A stretch of DNA of 64,000 nucleotides from Atriophallophorus winterbourni (GCA_013407085.1 JACCGJ010024172.1:37760-101759), one strand, 5' to 3'; counted from the first letter of the stretch, positions 24,431 to 37,689 are shown. Numbers and translations: made by a program. Notes: generated by a model from the sequence alone, not told the origin.

Positions 24431-25940
24431 GGTTAAAAAATTAATACTTTACAACACCACCGGATTACTGTATGAATAAAAACATGAAAAATACAATTGT
24501 ATAAAAGCAATAGAGAATATCAAATGTAAGGCTCACGAATGTTATTCTTTTGCATATGTAAGTCCAATTTCGCTTTAAACGCCGCCAGGCAAGGAGAGTC
24601 CATCACATGTTGGGGTAGGGAATTCCAAAGAAATATAGCGCGTACGGCGAAAAATTGGCGAAAACTTGGAACGTAAAGGGATAAGGTTGTTCGCGTGTCA
24701 CTTTCCCATCACACACATGGAGCAATTGTTTTAGTGGATGTCCTTCGGTAGACACAATTCTATAAGTCAGAATAATATCGCGTCGTATCCTCCTTTGGGT
24801 AAAGTCGCATAGACCCAGAGGTCGCAATCTTTCGGTGTACGGAACATTGCGAAAACTCATCACTAACTTTGTTGCTCTATGATAGAGTTTATCGAAGAGA
24901 GCAATGTCTTTTCCGCGAATAGGACTATTTTGGACGATACGAGGGGGGGGGGTAAATCATTTTATTACAACAGAAAGAGGATCGGGTCCTAGCACAGATC
25001 CTTGTGGACTCCACTGGTGGTTTTTGAACGTTTGGGATAGCGCTCCTTACTTTACTTGGGCGTCGCGACCTGACAATCGTCGCACACCATGGAGGAGTGG
25101 ATCACATATTCTAAACGCATCAGTTTTTAAAGAAGCAAATGATGATTGACTCGGTCAAAAGCTTTCGAAATACTAGGTAACAGACGTGGATGCAAGAACT
25201 TCTATCCAACTCATTTGTCCAGTCGTCTAACGCTATGAAAGATTCGTTAGACAAGAGCGATGAGATCGAAATCCATACTGCGCTGGCGAAAACAAATTAT
25301 GCGATGCAAAGTGTGCAACCATTCTTTCCATGATCTTAGCAATAACAGGTAAAAGTGTGACGGGACGATAATTTGCAGCGTCGGATCGGCAACTGCCTTT
25401 GAAAATAGGTGTTATCACGCCGGACTCCCAATCTTTCGGTTCAACTCGCTTAACAACGAATAGTTAACAGGCTGGAGATCATAATCATGAAAAAAACTAC
25501 CCATAATCTATTCTCACCGATTCTGTACACAACAAACTAACTTTATTTTTTCCTAAAACAATATCTTTATTTGCATTCTTTTCCCTCACAAAACCCTGCA
25601 CGACCGGTTTTCGTGCTGTTTTGCACTCATGCAGGTATGGACAGTCCAGATCATGATCCGCCTGCCGCTTGAAAACAGCCTTATCCAACAGTGGCATACA
25701 ACGCTCCTTGTTTATTTTTTCATGTTTATGATTCCCCGATCCGTCACAAACATTTTCAATTACAAGGCTGGTGAGCGTTTCACAATGCTGACGGTGACAG
25801 AACCTGAGCACATCCGGTGTGATGCCATCCGCTCCTGGGGATTTTCTTATGAAGAGCGACTTGTCAACCTGTGTGAAGCTAGTTTTTCCTTCTCGACGAT
25901 TGCTTTGAAATTTTTACGAGTGATGCAGTAAAAATGATTC
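24430..25940 (-). mobile_element. CR1-like LINE, RT to 3' UTR, with nested insertion
   Basis: From 5' (25940) to 3' on the minus strand: ADGITPDVLR (RT entry), an unrelated insert of about 300 bp (25470-25770), then WESGVITPIFKG, DAANYRPVTLLPVIAKIMER and AQYGFRSHRSCLTNL (25440-25233). A deletion follows, then PQGSVLGP (about 25010), the C-terminal region MSFRNVPYTERLRPLGLCDF (24863-24603), and a 3' UTR shared with the LINE at 52625. The catalytic FADD segment is lost. A run of nine G lies near 24943. Confidence 0.85.
25470..25770 (-). repeat. dispersed repeat nested in a LINE (copy 1)
   Basis: Interrupts the LINE RT between DVLR and the EPKDWESGVITP block. Its part around 25566-25700 matches 39118-39245: shared words include CACGACCG, TTTTCG-GCTG, GCACTCAT, GATCCGC and CGCTTGAAA. 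Lacks coding features; possibly SINE-like. Confidence 0.5.
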
Positions 25941-26039
25941 AGTCGGGAACTTTGATTCAACAAATGTCCCTTGGTAGACCTGAACTCATTATGGAAAAAT
26001 TGAATAATCAGAGTGAATTTTTTTAATGTGTGGAATAAT

Positions 26040-26880
26040 TAATAGTGTGCACGGACGAATCAATGGCCGGAATTTTACCAGCTGACTGGAAAACCGGAGT
26101 TATTACCTCAAACTACAAAGGTGGCAGTTGTTCAGATCAGACTAATTACCGCCCTGCAACGCTCCTTTCAGTGGTTTCTAAAGTATGGGAACGTTTGGCT
26201 TGTGACAGTGTTATGATGCACCTCGAGAGTCATGAAATACTTTCTAGGCCACAACATGGATCTAGAAATTATACTCATGCTTGACTAACTTGCTCAAGCC
26301 TTTAAACGATTGAACGCAAGCATTGGATGAAGGGTGTTACGTGCATGCTTGCTACTTAGATATATATCTAATGATTTCGATCGTGTTGTTCACTCTTTAC
26401 TGCATCAAAGGTTGCAGGATGTTGACCTCACTGGAAATCTACTTTTTGATTCATAATTTACCTGCCTGAGCCCAAAGTGGATGTTAGAATAGATGGCGGA
26501 ATTTCCCGAAATATTGAGGCCACGAGTGGTGATCCATATGATTTAGCACGCGGTCCAATAATCTTATTATACATAAATGATCTACTGCAATTGGTACGAT
26601 GTAAACTTGTTTTATTCACCTATGATGTAAAAAATTAAGATGAAGTTCAACTCTATTGACGATTGCCTAGTTTAACAAGCGGACGTAAATGGGCTGCACC
26701 AGTAGTCAATTCAAAACAATGTACTTTTCAATTTCCACAAGTGTGAAACGTTACAGGTTGGAAAACCCTTCCCGTTCTCATACGTACTTGGCAATTACAC
26801 GCTTAAGTGTAAGAGAGAGATCTCGGTATCTGGGTGTGCGGAAATTCTAAAACAGTCAACATTGTGGGGCGGTATTTAGG
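26040..26880 (+). mobile_element. CR1-like LINE RT fragment, plus strand
   Basis: Frame 26045-26284 gives LPADWKTGVITSNYKGGSCS then TNYRPATLLSVVSKVWERLA and SRPQHGSRNYTHA, the RT entry boxes. Downstream broken frames give the palm region, where FADD has become FTYD, and RTRDLGVW-like sequence near 26820. Ends at 26880 against the 3' tail of an oppositely oriented LINE. Confidence 0.8.
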
Positions 26881-26884
26881 CGTG

Positions 26885-27560
26885 CATTCAATTCAATTCA
26901 ATGGTCTGAAAAGCATATAGCATTTCAAAAACCACAGAATGGGAATTACGAATAACATGAGTAGTAAAAACGGGATTTGTTTGCTTACTGAGTAGTTCAG
27001 GAATTAGGTAAAAATCGATAGTGCAGAAACTGTTTTCGATCGGTTGGATGCACATGTAAATCCATGTGTTCGAGATGTATAGTTTACTTCGATGCATTGG
27101 TTCAAATTTCAAAAGCCGTAATGGTGTAGCATATATACTGGTTCAATGTTTGAATGGGTCGACATGAATTTGTCCAAGTTCGATTTGAATATATCAAAAT
27201 TGGGTGAATGTGCAACATTGGATGGTAGGGAGGTTCAGGTAAATCATAAACGTACAGAATAAAAATTTCTTCGACAGTTCAGTCCCGAGTCGGGAATATG
27301 TACTGTGTAGTCATGACTCCAGCTGGTTCGGGGTGGTAGTTGTGCGAATATTTTATTCAGGGGATGGTTTGGGGTTTGCAATACATTGAACAAAAGAATC
27401 AAATCACCTCTACGACGGCGGTAGCGAGAGTCGAAGAGATTGAGATTTGTAATACGATCTTCGTATTGTTTGTGCTTCAAACCACATAATAGCTTGGTGG
27501 TCCGATGATATATTCTTTGCAAGAGGCTGATGTTCTTCTGTAGCCACGGTTACCAAGGCT
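26885..27560 (-). mobile_element. CR1-like LINE, 5'-truncated C-terminal copy
   Basis: The minus-strand frame 27522-27244 reads QRIYHRTTKLLCGLKHKQYE then SLFDSRYRRRR-type sequence and ends near NCRRNFYSVRL; after a frameshift it continues as IFKANLDKF-type sequence. The 3' end carries a (ATTGA)n-like tail (ATTCAATTCAATTCAAT on the plus strand at 26885-26901), shared with the copy ending at 59211. Same subfamily as 59211-60240. Confidence 0.85.
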
Positions 27561-27569
27561 AAACCGCAT

Positions 27570-28330
27570 ACTCCAGCGTACTCGGCTTACTCTAAAGAAT
27601 TGTCAGACGATTTTCGCTGCACTCATTGTTAAAGGTAGTCAATAAGTACATACACCCAGTTTTTGACTATAAAGCGCAAGCTTCGACACAATGGATGGAA
27701 ACAAACATCTCACTACTCGAAAGAATTTATCATAAACCAAGTAAAATTGTTACCAGATTGGATAATTTATACTTTGAGCAGCGACTGACTAGACTTAGAT
27801 TGTGCACCCTTGAGCGCAAACACTTCCGAGCTTACCAAATCCTGACATACCGAATAATCCTTACGGGGTCCCACCCACTCAGACACATCTTTAAAATTGG
27901 TTTCAATCTCCCGAACCGCAGTCACAATCTGACCCATCAAATACCACATTCCTCATTGAACTGTCACGGCAGTCCGCGTATGCAATCTGTGGAACAGTTT
28001 ACGACCAGAAGTTATCTTCTAACAGAATAAAATAATCTTCATACAAACGTTATGTTGAATAATACTTTGTTGTTCGAAGTTTACTGAAAACCCTTAGTGC
28101 TTCCGTTTTACACACAGTTGGAAAACCAAATGTACCCCGCATACATATCAGGTCGAAATTTCTCATATCAGTACCAGAGTTGGAATTACTTTCACTCCTA
28201 CTTTGAACCATATGGACGCAAATATGACTTTTATAAGCAAACCAGTTTGTAATATAGCAATTTCCTTTTAACCATTAAACTTGGTTTTTGAAGTATAAAT
28301 CAAAATGCCCTGCCATTTTCTTACCTATTA
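27570..28330 (+). mobile_element. CR1-like LINE, C-terminal coding part and 3' UTR
   Basis: Frame 27626-28030 (134 codons, open) encodes the post-RT region: NKYIHPVFDYKAQASTQWME, ISLLERIYHKPSKIVTRLDN, TLERKHFRAYQILTYRIILT. The 3' UTR after 28030 matches 33000-33150 (TTGGAAAA-CAAAT, CATA-CA--TTTCTGGTCGA-ATTTC blocks). A different subfamily from the inverted neighbour at 26885-27560. Confidence 0.85.
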
Positions 28331-28559
28331 TGAATTGAATTTTCCTTTAATTTTAACCCGATTTATGTAAACATGCTGAAACAGTGAGAATATCAATTGG
28401 TAAGATATAGATTGAATTCGCCGACATATGGAGCGCTTGACGGAGGCCAAAGTAATTAACACTTCTTATACGTTTTGTATCACTGGATGATCTACTGGCG
28501 CTGGACACATATTCAAATAACAAAATGATGTGACCACTCAAACCTAGAGGCCGCATTAG

Positions 28560-28835
28560 TTATGTACTTTTAAGCATATGGGCCGCAGTGTCCACCGACC
28601 TTGACCTTGTTCATTTGTATTAGATTGATGTTGATACACACTAGTGGACAAATCGACCACTGATCCCGTCACGTGTGCGAGACGTGATACACCGTAGGCG
28701 TACAATAGGCTGTTTAGCTGTAAAGTCAAATCAGCCATGGTGGGTTGACTGCTACTTAGTCATGTTCCCTGTCCTGACTGTCACCCTTGTTCTGATGAAG
28801 ATTCTGTGTCAGATGTGAAACGTTACCAAAAACCT
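28560..28835 (+). repeat. dispersed non-coding repeat (copy 1)
   Basis: Shares with 37690-37860 the words CAATAGGCTGTTTAG, GTAA, TTCCTGT, GTGTGTCAGA (here CTGTGTCAGA) and GAAAC in the same order. Copy 1 contains CTGATGA (28792-28798), then TCTG-TGT-CAGA and GAAACG (28817-28822), reminiscent of a hammerhead core but with an imperfect stem II and no cleavage site. No ORF. Confidence 0.5.
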
Positions 28836-29216
28836 GCTCTAACCGGTTGCACTCAAATGTCTTTGCATAGATGCGTTGTTGTTCGAGACACCATGGTAAT
28901 TAATATCCATCGTTATTTACCTGCTAACTGCATTCATCATCCGCAAATAACGAGCTTTACTTCGGTAAACCTCATGTAGCGGATAAATGATGAAAAACCA
29001 ATTACTTCGAAAGCATTCTAGAAAAAGTCTGCTACAAACACCTACTGCATCAATTTCTGATTTCAAATTTTGATACGCTAGAATCTGTCAAATGCAAGAG
29101 TTTCTAAGATTTGCATGTGCCAAACTTATACATAACGTTTTGGAACTTATGAATATATTTTTTCAGATTTCTTTAAAATTTGCTATTATTGTCAGTACCA
29201 CATCACACATACGGGA

Positions 29217-29295
29217 ATTGTTGTTGGTCTCTTACGTTCGATGTCGACCATGGATGTACTAGAAAAGCGCAAGATTGTTTCATGTATAAATCCCG
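29217..29295 (-). mobile_element. RTE-type LINE 3' terminal scrap
   Basis: Contains the RTE terminal block in the same orientation as 42115: TTGTTGTTGG, CGATGTCGACCATGGATGTA and GTTTCATG. Only the last ~80 bp are present. Confidence 0.75.
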
Positions 29296-29789
29296 TGATA
29301 AAACAAATTTTTTTATTTGCTTCCTTTCTATACCGGCTCAAAACTCCCAAAAACCGATTAGTTTGAGAAAATTCATTACCACGTGTACAATTGTATTTTA
29401 AATTTACAATTTATACATAATATTCTAGAGCCAAAATTTCGTGAATTTTGATCACGTTATTTATTCCAACTTTCACCGTGTAAAACAATTTTAAATTTAT
29501 TGTATTCGTTGAACAAAAACCAATCTCGCGTGCTTCTAACTTTTGATGAATCACCCAATTTGACCAAAAGCAACATTCGAGTAATGGCTAAACAAATTCT
29601 CGTAATACAAAATGGCGCCATCCGACATTGTCTCAAATTTTTACTAACTATGATATTTTATTAGCAAAGAATTCGACACAAATTTAAGCAAATATGTTAT
29701 TATGTAATTTTTTCAATTTTATTTTGTTATTTTATTCTGTGTTATGTCAAAGCATGCAACGTCACTGATGAAGGAATACACAAGCGTTT

Positions 29790-30240
29790 CGCTAAATTAT
29801 GGTACACACTTTTGAGAAACAGTGTCTATCAGTATGATAGTCCCTTATCCATCTCCGCAAAATTCCCGTTATTCCATTAGCTTTTAGCTTTTTGATCGAC
29901 AGGTCATTGTTGACTTTATCGAAAGCTTTGAATGTATCGCTGTAGCAGGCACATACAGCATCGTCTTTGTCTAGAGCCTTGGTCCAATGTGCACGCTCCA
30001 TTACCTTATAGATGACCGGAATTAACATTACTAGTCGATACATTTCAGTATCTGAACGGCTTCCACTTTGAAAATAGAAGTAATTAATCCTGTCTTCCAT
30101 CGTGGTGCTATCTTTTCTTCGTGTTGGCTGAGAAGAGAAGTCAGAGGAATGTGACAAATGTGGAGTATGGATAGGGGTCATCCTGTCTGCAACAGGCAGC
30201 CTATTTTCTTTTATTTTTCGAAGTTCCAATCAAACACGTA
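29790..30240 (-). mobile_element. CR1-like LINE RT fragment with internal deletion
   Basis: One open minus-strand frame of 145 codons carries GSRSDTEMYRLVMLIPVIYK-VMER (RT box 2) and then DAVCACYSDTFKAFDKVNND (box 3/A, normally YLDFSKAFDKV.H), KKLKANGITG and LRRWIRDY. The box between (QHGF..) is missing, so the copy is internally deleted although the frame is open. Not a host gene. Confidence 0.8.
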
Positions 30241-30249
30241 TTCAGTAAC

Positions 30250-31190
30250 AGTCAGTTCAGTTAATAAATCAAATTGTGATATCGGTTAAACTTGCTTCTC
30301 GATACGACACTTCGTATTGAAAACAAGTGTGTAAAACTTTGGTAAAGTATCGGCGGTATCTTGGGCAGATTGAGACAATCCATTCTAGGCTGGTAAAGAA
30401 AAGACACATGGTTTCACTCTTGCCCAACCATTTACTATTTTGCACCCTAGGATTCGTTTTCGTTTTCGTTAGCAAGTACAATTGGTAGTGCATGCAATCC
30501 TCCCTTGCAAATGATGTGATGTGATTTCGTATCTTACAGAATCGCTTCTAAGCTGCTTCAGTGCCACGACACGCACGAATGGCGCAGGATTCTCTCATTT
30601 TTCACAACCCTTTCTTTATTTAAATTCAAATAAAATTGGTATTTAAAGTATCGCTTGCGTAGTATATAAATCGAATTTTAGTTAATTTTAGAATGCATAT
30701 AATTTAGGAATTTAGTGTAATATGACCCAGGGTCTATGCAATTAAACTTTTGATCACGTATCTACCGTATCTACTAGAGGCTTTGTCCGGTTGTTTAGTG
30801 GTTCGGTACTACAAATCATCAGACCGACAGTAGTTACACATTTGTTTCTCCACACAAGCTCCCCACATTTCGGTGAACAATATCTACTGAAAATAAAACT
30901 AAATGGTGAGAAGGATATGCAAACTGTTCTTTTAAATTCAAAGCGATAGTTGGCTGGAAACCTTACGAGATAGGGCTGCAAATCGAAGTCAGCGGCGCCA
31001 GTGTATTTTATGACGTGCCAAACATTTTTATTCGATATTATTATATTTTGAAAATCACAGAATCGCATGCAGTTAAACTACAAAATGGTGGTTTTTGCAC
31101 CCACCGCTTTCATTCTTTACGCGTTTGCTGACCTGGTTTTCCTGATTTAGGTCAGAAATAGTAATCTAGCGGATAAAGTGAGAAATCGAG
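30250..31190. other. interval with no supportable feature
   Basis: AT-rich with several short minus-strand frames (30269-30493, 30754-31068) lacking domains or splice context. Confidence 0.4.
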
Positions 31191-31195
31191 AGTAT

Positions 31196-32770
31196 GTGTT
31201 GGCCTCCTTTTGTCGATGTCAACCATGGATGTACATCACAATCGCATGATTTGCTTCGTGTTCCACTGCCTTTCGAGTGACTAAACAGTCTGATTCGGGA
31301 GGAAAAATCTCTCTCACAGCGCTTGCAACAATAAGCAGAACTCGGTCGATCGGCGTCAGTTGCACGCCCGCGGCGTGATCTGTTTTCAAGAGTTAAGAGC
31401 TCCTCCCTACCTTGAAGACGACGCTTTACACAATGCCTTCAATGTGAGAGGTCAAGAGCAAGCTCTTCTCAGCTCGCGGTGTCAATGGCAAGAGCTTTCA
31501 TATCTCGTTTGCAAACGTCTTTGTACCGCAGGTGCGGTCTCCGAATGGTCGAGTTCTTGATTTCAACTCACCGTGGAGTAGATCTTTCGGAATACGACCA
31601 TTTTTCATTCTGTAAACATGACCAAGCCACCACAGGTGTCGCTGTCATAATAGGGTTAACATGTTATGTAGACCAGCTTTTGAAAGCATTAGGCACCTTG
31701 TCCATCCACGATATCAACGACGGATGCTTCGTGGATGGAAAGCATTCAGCTTCCGTTCATGTTTTGTATGGGTGGTTCAGGTTTCACTACCGTACAGTAG
31801 AGCATTTAGTACACACGCGATGTATACCATCAGCATAGTTTCTACTGTCAACTCGCGGTTACACCAAATACGAGAGTTTAATGACAGCTGCTCTGCTAAT
31901 CCGCTTATCAATCTCCGTGTCTACCGAGAAGTTATCCGCAATGGTTGAACCAAGATATGTGAAATGATGTACTGGTTCAAGCTGACAGTTTCCAACAGTG
32001 ATGATTGGAAGCGTTACAATCCCTTTACGAAGGACTTTGGACTTGCTCATTCTGATTGTTATCCCAAAGTCTTTGCATGAGCGACGGAAAACAGTCTATT
32101 AGCGACATGAGGTGTTCTTCAGAGTGAGCAATAATGGCAAACAGCAGGTCACGGATTAGCACATCCCGTACATTGGTTTGTGCTTTCAACCGGTTCAGGT
32201 TGAAAAGCTTGACATAAATTTGCGTGCGTACGTAAATGCTTTCTGTTCTCGTTCTAAAAGAATGTTTTTGAAGCATAGCAAAGAAAATACCGTGAAGCCT
32301 GGAAGCAAGAAAACATCCTTGTTTGACGCCTCGGCGAATTTCTAGGCTTCTGAACTGAAACCGTTAAAATTTACTGAGCACTTCATGCAAAAGTGTGAAA
32401 GATATGATGAGTTTGAAGAGTCTTGAAGGACAGCCTATCTGATCAAGCATTTTGAAAAGACACTCTGTGTTGATGTAGTCGATTGCCTTCGTTAAATCAA
32501 TAAAAACAGCGTATAATTGGTTACGCTGTTCCCGACACTTTTCTTGAAGTTGTCTCGAGGAGAGGATCATTTCAACGGTGTATTTTCCACTGCGGAACCC
32601 ACGTTGATATTCGAAGTAATCTTTATCAGCTAAAAGTTGTATCTGGATCTGTAAGACTTTGACAAACAATTTGCCTACAACATTCAGAAGGGAGATTACT
32701 CGGTAATTTGTGCAGTAGCCTTCATCACTCTTTTTCTTAAATAGCGTGATGATTTTCTTGTCTCACAATT
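31196..32770 (-). mobile_element. RTE-type LINE, 5'-truncated copy (RT to 3' end)
   Basis: Minus-strand frames in order: LADKDYFEYQRGFRSGKYTV (RT box), YAVFIDLTKAIDYINTECLF (32669-32364), then NRLKAQTNVRDVLIRDLLFA (32276-32025), VGNCQLEPVHHFTYLGSTIA (32050-31859), then a UTR ending in the conserved CCATGG block at 31196. The order and sequence match 42115-43760. Broken by frameshifts; the FADD box is damaged. The 5' end abuts a plus-strand LINE at about 32770. Confidence 0.9.
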
Positions 32771-32774
32771 TGAG

Positions 32775-33200
32775 CAGTGAGTGACTAGAATTGGATTGTG
32801 CACCCTTGAACGCAGACGCATCCGAGCTGACCTAATCCTGGCACACTGAATAATCCATACAAGGTCCAACCCACTCAGACACCTTTTTACAATTTTTTTC
32901 CAAACTCCTGACCGGCAGTCACAACCCGACCCTTCAAACCCCACATTCTCGATTAAACTGTATCCGCAACGTTTACGCAGTCCGCTTAACGCCAGAAACT
33001 GTTTCCTCATCAAACAAAATGGCATTCAAGCCATGTCGAATAATACTGTGTTGGCCCCAGTTTACTGAAATCCAATAGTGATTACTTCGTACACACATAC
33101 TTGGAAAAACAAATATACCCAAACACATGTTTCTGGTCGAGATTTCCACCTTCCATGTCACAATTGTATTTACATTTGCTACTCCTTGATGCACATGGAC
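32775..33200 (+). mobile_element. CR1-like LINE C-terminal/3' UTR fragment
   Basis: Plus-strand translation gives IGLCTLERRRIRADLILAH, NPLRHLF and SQPDPSN-type sequence followed by a 3' UTR matching 28030-28170. It is the same subfamily as the 27570-28330 copy and begins exactly where the opposing RTE copy ends. Confidence 0.75.
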
Positions 33201-36200
33201 GCCAGCATTAAATTAATGATTTGTTTAACTTTTATGCGTATATCCTACGGTATTGTACAGTTATTTGCTTTTTTATTGAATATTAAGTTCTGCATGGTCA
33301 ATCTTTCCCATTGAGTTCACGTTGATTCAGGTAGTAAAACAATCTCAATAGTTAAAGAATCGTCAATAACCCTAACAATTACATTCAATTAACAACTTTT
33401 TTTAAATGATGTCATGAATTCCAAAATATCAAAAATAATGTATGCGATCAATAGATGGTCGTTATCTCGAGGAATTGATTGGGCAACATTTTAAATAATG
33501 TTTGTTCTTCTGGCATCATGTTCATGACAAATGTAAATGAAAATCTTTACAGCTCTTTTTTATGTAAATGAGTTATACTATATATTACATCTCTAGATCT
33601 CGAATAAGATAGGAAACATTATTTGCATGTTTCCGTTGATTACATTTCCCAAAGTTGCTATCAATGCTACCGTTAACTTATCTGATATTGGTCATCGAAA
33701 ATAGTTTTTTAAAACGATCGAACTTACGCTAAAGTTTGATCCTCGAAATACAATAAATTTTATCAAAATTTAAGTGAAAATACAGATAAAAGCATACACG
33801 TGAGGTAAATTCACGCGGTCTCCAAATATGCGATGCTAGTGGACGCATTGTTCTATTGATATCAAACAATCCATACACATCCGGAACCAGAAATTAAGAT
33901 ACACGCTTTATAGTCAAAAACACAACTAGCTATACAGAACCATATGATGTTCAAATAAAATTTAAATGAACAATAATGATATATTTCGATTCAGTCGGTT
34001 CGAAGGAGGGCAATAAAATAATTAGAAATATTTAAAAGGGTTGGGAACACGCTGTTCCTTAAAGTATGTTTGTATTATTTGTTCATCTGCCGAAAAGTAG
34101 TTGAATATGCTTCATCGATCATTTATTAATCTTTGATGAAGTAGGATTATGGAACCCAAGTTTAGAGTATATTGTGTTCCATTTTCTGGTACCTATCTGC
34201 CAGATTTGCGATGACTGACACCTTTCGTATTCTTCGGAATTTCGAATTTGTATATGAACATGTGAATACTGTCTCAGCTGTTTGAAAATTTCCCAGCCTA
34301 ATCCTGTCAATCTCGATGAATGAATAGAAAATTATTAGGTAGTAGCATAGGAATTTCAGTGGAAAATACTTATACTCGTTCTGTTTTAAAAATTAAAATA
34401 TAATCAATAGGATTAAACGATTTCGGTTTCTTGTAATATATATATATATATAATGTGTTTCTAGCAGTTCGTTGTTGATATAATGGAGGAAGCGGTGCGT
34501 TGGTAACACAGTCCAATACAAATATTGAAAAGGATTAAGGAAATAAAAATTAACACAGTTAGTTGATAGAACACATCTATTGATGATTTTTCTTCACTGC
34601 AACTTCACAAATGCTTAGTTCGCTTTCACTTATCAAGCCATGAAAACAGAAGCTAGATGCAATTTAATCTTTCGTTAAATTTAAGCGAAAAATATATTTG
34701 AGCATTAATCTGAAACAAAGGTTCTAAATAAAATGAATTCGTTAATGATATTCCCTAATATAGTATTTGATGATGACACGGCGTAGAAAATCTTAAATAA
34801 TTCGTAAATTAACTAAAATAAAATAACAAGTTCAATCAAGATGCAATGTCACAATCATCCTTTCAGGTTTTTCTGTTTTAATTTCGGCATTTTATAAAAG
34901 TATTGTCCGACTCACGCAAGTAACATAGAATGGATGAGATATACAGAATAATGCACAAATTTGGTTAGATAAAATTGTTTATAGGTCGATTCATAACGTG
35001 TGTATGAATGCAATCGGCTTTGAACTGGTCTTTGCAATCATGAGATGCATTTATGTTAAACAATTGAAAACTTTCGAATTAAAAGAAAGAATAAACGTTG
35101 AATGGATATTCTCGAGGATGATGCATCCTTTATTTAGTCCCTCCTAATCTAATGAACCTAACTTTGATTAAACAGAAGTTACTTACGCATTTTTTCTAAT
35201 CTAAAAAAGATTATTCCATTATTTCAAATCACTTTAATAACGCGCTTTGAGTTTTGTTTCATTGCGATCTGCGTTGGTAAGTTATTAAAATAGCCTTATG
35301 TAATCCAACATTTTAGCTAGACCAATCATATGACCACTCAATTCCAAAAATTTCACCGGCTAGCATGCTGTGCTCATCGCCTCCGTTCTCTCTCCATTTC
35401 ACCTGATTTAATTTAACTATTTTGTTTTTTATTGCATCTTTCCTTACTTAACGCTTTCCCCATAATTTTCCCCGCATTCTGGGCAAGTATTTTGTGCTAA
35501 TAAGAAGATGTATCAGGATTATCCGCGGATTTGATTCGAAGCACTATCGTCCATCATAACTTCAGTGAATGTAACAGACTAATCACAGTCATTTTTGCGG
35601 ATGGTGCACAAGACCATTAAAGCCTGTGGATTTCCTCCAACACCCGAAGCCAATATTTTATTCCTTAATCAAGAACCAATAAATTCAGAAACTCAATGGT
35701 ACTTTACCAGACTCCATATACGGTAAACCAATCAACGGCTGTTCCGGAGTTGGTGCTGCGCATCGCAATTTGATAGCTGGTGTTGAGAGTTCACGACTCT
35801 CTAGGCCTGAGCAACCTGACGGTATCTTAACACTTTGCCTGGGTCAGGCTTCTTTGATGTCATAAATTTCACTTTTCTGAATTTTGAGGAGAAATTAACA
35901 TAATTGCTAAAATTTGCTATACACGAATACAGTCCTTTTCTTCTTCTTCTTAACATTTGCCTATTGAAACACTGTAGAAAACTGAGTCCTGTAGCGACAT
36001 CGCTCAAACAATCGAAACACGAAGTTGAGTCCACACCCTAACGTCCACGACTGGTTATGATTGAATATTATTGATTAGGTTGTATTTTGACAGTGAAACC
36101 AGATGCACAAACACAGAGTTTAATTACATCATTGCTTCATTAATCTCGCTTGTGAACACTTGCATGTAAATGCGTTCCTTCCATCTAGTGTGCATTTCTC

Positions 36201-37310
36201 TCTCAATAGTCTTGGAAGTGAGATGTTTAACCCAGATTACTCAAAAGCAGAAATTCGAACTGCGACAGCTTTTCAGTGTAGTTTAAATACGTTTTTATTT
36301 ATTTATGATGTGGAATTTATTCTAGATAGAAGATTAATAATTTTCTCATGAAATCATCTAGAATGATGTCACAATAAGGTGCTGACATCATTAATTGTTT
36401 TTCATTCCATACACTTGAAATTTCAGCTAAAGATTAGAGAATATTTGAAGGTCAAATTCATCTCAGGGTCGCTCCTGACAACTTCAAGGTAAATCGAGTG
36501 TAGTTAGACTTACTAAATTTTATTTTTCAACTAGAACACACGAAAAATTACATCACACGAAGAATAAAAGTTGTCGAACCATAACTATAGAAACTCAATA
36601 GATATTTGTGCATAAATTTGTAGCGATCAAATCGTTGATCTGTGAGATATTTCTACTGAAGTTTTTGAAATTCTTAATATTGAACATGATAGTGAGATTG
36701 AAATTGTTGATTTTATTTTCGCTATTAATTTACACATCGTGAACTTTTGATTGGACATTGTTGTTATATGAAGCAAAACATAAACGAAATCGAGATCACG
36801 CTTATTGATGCATAGTATATATTGTAAACATAAGTAAATTTCCTTAATATGTAACACTTCACAAATGGTTAATGTATAAAATTTGAAAGCAATGATCAGC
36901 CATTCAATTTAATTTTTTGTTTTCAACTAGATTTTACAGCAATACGATGCACACTTAGAGAAAGATCATTATTTGTTATCACAAAATTTGAGTAATAAAA
37001 TGTCAACACAGGGCATATCACTTCAAACCATCATGTTCTATGTTCTGCCCCACGCCCATCCAAAATTCACTGTAATATCGTCAGCTACTATGGTGACCAT
37101 CATTAATAACTTGCTCAAACGTATTATCGAAAATCGTGAAGCTAATTAAATTTACTACAATTTAAGACTAGAAATTATTGAGGAATAAAAAAAATATTCC
37201 TAATTTTCCCATCTTTCTCATTTAAAAAACGTTTTTTTTATTTTTCAATGCAACTTGGACGGAATTGACATTAAATCCGACAAAATTACTTTCGTCTTGA
37301 TAAAATTGAG
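33200..37310. other. long AT-rich interval, no gene supported
   Basis: Contains a (TA)n run at 34438-34456. Short frames (34119-34310, 35801-36034, 36160-36351, 36627-36857) have no recognisable domain. A GC-richer patch at 35700-36050 may be an old unclassified repeat. Confidence 0.4.
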
Positions 37311-37313
37311 AGG

Positions 37314-37404
37314 ATGAACAAATTCCCAAGCACCGTTCACAGCCCACCGAAAAATTCACCCGACTCATCTAATCCCGATTCCGGTTCAATTATTCATGGA
37401 ATAG
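37314..37404 (+). CDS. weak candidate first coding exon
   Basis: An ATG at 37314 opens a Ser/Pro-rich frame (MNKFPSTVHSPPKNSPDSSN) that meets a donor-like AATAG then GTTTTC (GT at 37405). Its length leaves one base of a split codon. The 3' candidate exon at 39899 begins with two bases, so the two would join in frame. No domain is seen; could be chance. Confidence 0.18.
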
Positions 37405-37689
37405 GTTTTCAGTGGATTGAAAACAATATGATTATATTTTTGAGAACTTTTTCGAACAAATGTGGGATAATTGCGACAGAGATTGCCTCGGGCACATTTC
37501 GGTTGGAATATTTTGAAATTTTCAACCTATCAATTCAAGCTATATATGTCGTTTTTCCCTATGTAGAAATTCAACTAATATCAACGTAAGGCAGACATTA
37601 ATTAAAAATCACATTGTGATTCTGTATCAAATTTTCTTTACTTGTAACATAAGGCCTTCCTATCAATTTGGAGCACCAAGTGTTTAGTA

